64,000 bases of DNA, taken from AC-49 sp963817035 (GTDB lineage Bacteria > Actinomycetota > Thermoleophilia > Solirubrobacterales > Solirubrobacteraceae). Numbering within the stretch: position 1 is the stretch's first letter; the number at the start of each line of letters is the position of its first letter. The notes under the pieces are model-generated. The model saw only the letters and a list, made by a program, of their open reading frames with translations. It made no database searches and was not told the origin of the DNA. Where the stretch lies: contig CAWFMM010000003.1 in the NCBI GenBank assembly GCA_963817035.1, positions 1,003,223-1,067,222 of the forward strand, in the 5' to 3' direction. Shown here piece by piece: positions 61,289 through 64,000 of this stretch. Both the position numbers and the translations under genes were made by a program.

Positions 61289-62822
61289 CTACCGCCCGGC
61301 GGTCCCAAATGGGGTCGACCGAAGGTCCGACGCCGCGGGTCCCTCGCGCGGTGGCACACCGCCACGGCCACCTCGGCCTCGAGATCCTCGGTGACGCCGG
61401 TCCCCGGCCGCGGCAGTCGCGGGATCACGGTCGCGGCGATCGCGGCGATCACGAGCGACAGGGCGCCGGTCAGCAGCAGGCCGCGGGCGTAGCCGGCGGC
61501 GAACGCCTGCTCGACCGTCGCGCCGGGGAAGCGACGAGGAGCCCAGGACCGCGGAGGTATGGCTCGCCGCGACCGTCGCGAGGATCGCCAGCAGCAGCGC
61601 GCCGCCGATCTGACGCGAGCTGTTGAGCAGGCCCGACGCGAGCCCCGCGTCGCGCGAGGCGACGCCGGCGGTGGCGCACACCGTCATCGGCACGAAGCAG
61701 CACGCGATGCCGAAGGTGCATATGACTGCCGGGAGGCCGACGTGCCCCACGAAGCTGTCGCCCGCCTGCATCCGGGAGAGCCAGACCGATCCGCCGGCAC
61801 AGAAGAGCGGGCCGACGGTCAGGAGCGCGCGCGGGCCGACGCGACCGACGATCCGCCCCGAGATCAGCGCCGCGGCGAACGCGGTCGACGTCGGGAGCAG
61901 CAGCGCGAGCCCCGCGTCGAGGGGCGAGTGGTTGACCTGTTGAAGGAACAGCGACAGGAAGAAGAGCTGGCCGTTGATCAGCCCGCCGAGCAGGAACGCG
62001 ATCGCGTCGGCGCCGGCCAGCGCGCGGCTCCGGAAGATCCGCAGGCACGAGCGGCTCGTCGGCCCGCGCCTCGATGAAGACGAACAGCGCGATCAGGCCG
62101 AACCCGATCGCCATCAGCCCGAGCGTGTGCGGCGAGCCCCACGGGTGCACGTCGGTCGTGACGATTGCGTAGATCAGCGTCGCCAGGCCGGCCGTGATCG
62201 TCACCGATCCCGGCAGGTCGAGCGAGCGCCGCGGCCCGCGGTCCTGGGGCAGGTGCAGGTAGCGCAGCGCCGTTGCGAACAGGGCGATCCCGATGGGGAC
62301 GTTGACGAACAGCACCCAGCGCCAGTTCAGCTGGTCGGTGATCACGCCACCCAGCACGGTGCCGAACGCGCCGCCGGTCGCGGCGGTCGTCGACCAGGCC
62401 GTCAGTGCGCGGGTCCGCGCCGGGCCCTCGGCGAATGTCGTCGTCAGCGAGCTCAGCGTCGCCGGCGCGAGCACCGCGGCTCCGAGCCCCTGCACGGCCC
62501 GCGCGATGATCAGCACCTCGCCGCTCGAGGCGAGCCCGCCGACCAGGCTCGCGCCGCTGAACAGGGCGAGCCCGAAGAGGAAGACGCGCCGGCGCCCGTA
62601 GAGATCGGCCGCGCGGCCGCCGAGGAGCAGGAAGCCGCCGAACACCAGCGTGTAGGCGTTGATGATCCACTGCTGGCCGGCCGGCGTCAGGTGCAGCGCC
62701 TCGCGCATCGAGGGCAGCGAGATGTTCACGATCGTGACGTCGAGCACGACCATGAACTGCGCCACGCACGCGATGATCAGGATCGCGCGCGGGTGCGTGA
62801 CGTGGCGTTTCGCGGCGTTCAT
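61289..62822 (-). pseudogene. MFS DHA2 (EmrB/QacA-type) drug exporter gene with two frameshifts
   Basis: The N-terminal 260 residues are intact and typical: ILIIACVAQFMVVLDVTIVN, LGGRAADLYGRRRVFLFGL and WRWVLFVNVPIGIAL. Near 62055, after ADEPLV, the frame must shift to continue in IFRSRALAGADAIAFLLGGL and the last transmembrane helices, which run to SGLLNSSRQIGGALLLAILA; a second shift near 61525 is needed for the last helix IAAIAATVIPRLP. A 14-span proton-driven exporter is expected of the family. As written the gene would give a truncated protein. Confidence 0.85.
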
Positions 62823-62963
62823 GGAGGTTGTTCACGTTACGGGACCGGCGATGTTGCCCGTTGTTCGTCACGCTATTTCGGGTACGCCGGTTTTCAGACC
62901 GCAACGATGGAGGAGGTTGCGGGTTGCCAGGACTAAGCAGGAAACACTCTTGAGGAGCTGCAT

Positions 62964-63927
62964 ATGCGCACGATGAGACTAACGATGGCGGTCGCAGTCA
63001 TCGCCCTGTTCACCACCACCACCGCGGCGTTCGCGGCCGGCAAGCCGGTCGTGACGACCGGGGGTCATACGAAGGTCACGCAGACGAGCGTGACGCTCAA
63101 CGGCACCATCAATCCGAACGCGCTGTTGACGTCGTACTTCTTCCAGTACGGAACGTCGACCGCCTACGGAACCCAGACCGGTCCGGTTTCGATCGGCCAG
63201 GGCACGGCGGCCAAGGCCGTGGCGACGGCGGTCATCGGTCTCAAGCCGAACACGGGCTATCACTACCGCCTCGTCGCGATCAACAACGCCGGGACGACGC
63301 TGGGCAAGGACGCCTCGTTCACGACGCCCAAGCAGCCGCTCGGGCTGTCGCTGCTCGCGACGGTCAACCCGGCCCCGTTCGGCGGGGCGACCGTCATCAA
63401 CGCCACGCTCACCGGCTCGGACAACTCTGGTCGCAAGATCGTGCTCGAGCAGCGCCCGTTTCCGTACACGGCCCCGTATGCGCCGGTCGGCAATGTCCAG
63501 CTGACGAGCTCGACGGGGCTGGCCACGTTCCCGATCCTCGGGCTGCTCATCAATACGCAGTACGTCGCGACGATCCAGGGCACAAACACGTCCAGCCTGC
63601 CGCTGACCGTCGGGTCGGCGGTCAAGGTCAGCCTGCTGGGCCCAGTCGCAGCGTGCACTCGGGCAGCCTGGCGCGGTTCTCGGGCGCCGTCAGCCCGGTC
63701 GAGGATGGCGCGCAGTACGCCGTCCAGAACCTGCGCGGCTCGCAGTGGGTCAACGTCGCCGGCGGGTCGCTGAAGCACCACTCGACGACGGCGTCGCTGT
63801 TCTCGATCAACGCGCACGTCCGCCACAGCGGCGCGTACCGCGTCTTCGTCGGCATCGCCCATGGCGCCCACCAGGGCAACTGGAGCAAGACGATCAACCT
63901 CAAGGTGGTGCTGAGTACTACCGGTAG
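62964..63927 (+). pseudogene. secreted Fn3-like domain protein with frameshifts near the 3' end
   Basis: Starts with a signal peptide (MRTMRLTMAVAVIALFTTTT then AFA) and a fibronectin III-like domain (VTLNGTINPNALLTSYFFQY, and the YHYRLVAINNAGTT strand pair). A second beta domain follows to about 63640, where a single missing base after SLLG shifts the frame; the true continuation is SRSVHSGSLARFSGAVSPVE and later SQWVNVAGGSLKHHSTTASL and SGAYRVFVGIAHGAHQGNWS. A further shift near 63915 would give a natural end before TAG 63927. Secreted, possibly surface-attached; function unknown. AGGAG is the SD. Confidence 0.8.
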
Positions 63928-63937
63928 ATCGCTGCCG

Positions 63938-63972
63938 CCGCCACGGCCGCCCGTCCGGGGTGGCCGTGGCGG
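63938..63972 (+). terminator. terminator-like hairpin at the window end
   Basis: CCGCCACGGCC (63938-63948) pairs with GGCCGTGGCGG (63962-63972) around a 13-nt loop. It follows the secreted gene and fits an actinobacterial terminator without a U-tract. Confidence 0.6.
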
Positions 63973-64000
63973 GCCGGTCGCGTCGCAGTGGCCGACGGCG

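Noticed and set aside
61090..61452. 120-codon minus-strand frame after the MFS gene
   Set aside because: Its first part is the displaced C-terminal helix of the frameshifted MFS gene; the rest has no protein-like features.

Overview
The window is high-GC DNA (about 70% by eye) with dense, often overlapping genes and no rRNA or tRNA that I can see. Gene content points to a deep-branching Actinomycetota, most like Thermoleophilia/Solirubrobacterales: PAC2 protein, fused PafB-PafC WYL regulator, DUF2342 zincin beside a UvrD-family helicase, polyprenol-mannose glycosyltransferases, HisKA_3/LuxR two-component pairs, GTHH-type IleRS, groESL under CIRCE, and many leaderless genes. It reads as chromosome, not plasmid or prophage.

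Layout. 0-6.9 kb: hydrolase fragment, lipoprotein, MATE exporter, BldC-like HTH, a frameshifted membrane HD-GYP gene, and a regulatory island of two MerR/cobalamin-fold paralogs, a zinc-ribbon/PAS-like protein and a MarR. 7-19 kb: ileS, trxA, SpoIIM-like protein, an envelope block (Ppm-like GT2, GT4, trehalose-phosphatase, GT87/MptB-like), PolX, a YhaM-type nuclease, PAC2. 19-31 kb: helicase-nuclease, zincin, phasin-like protein, MOSC, Mrp, a three-gene two-component cluster, carbonic anhydrase, 7Fe ferredoxin, citrate synthase. 31-42 kb: MarR/ECF/anti-sigma-like group, groESL, ASCH, Nudix and Crp genes, a second ECF with DUF4349, GDPD with a nei remnant, aldo-keto reductase, FkbM methyltransferase. 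42-49.5 kb: Lhr helicase, VapBC, family-5 UDG, TetR. 49.5-59 kb: a foldback element, rmlADB, FMN oxidoreductase, PafBC, response regulator plus orphan HisKA, second YhaM-type nuclease, SDR, ROK kinase. 59-64 kb: L,D-transpeptidase, MFS exporter and Fn3-like secreted gene, all frameshifted, around an intact LPG-synthase-type membrane gene.

Themes. DNA repair and damage response (PolX, Lhr, UvrD-RecB-like, UDG, PafBC), envelope glycan synthesis (Ppm, GT87, OtsB, RmlADB) and dense signalling dominate. Translation signals are of two kinds: SD-led genes (groEL, trxA, fdxA) and many genes with a -10-like hexamer 6-7 nt before the start codon, which I read as leaderless.

No unmistakable new defence or biosynthetic system is present. 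The best leads are the MerR/B12-fold pair with split cobalamin-ligand residues and its partner, the orphan HisKA protein, the 131-nt foldback element, the perfect 25-bp hairpin before ileS, and the clustering of frameshifts in four accessory genes. No stretch over 300 bases lacks a gene or gene remnant.
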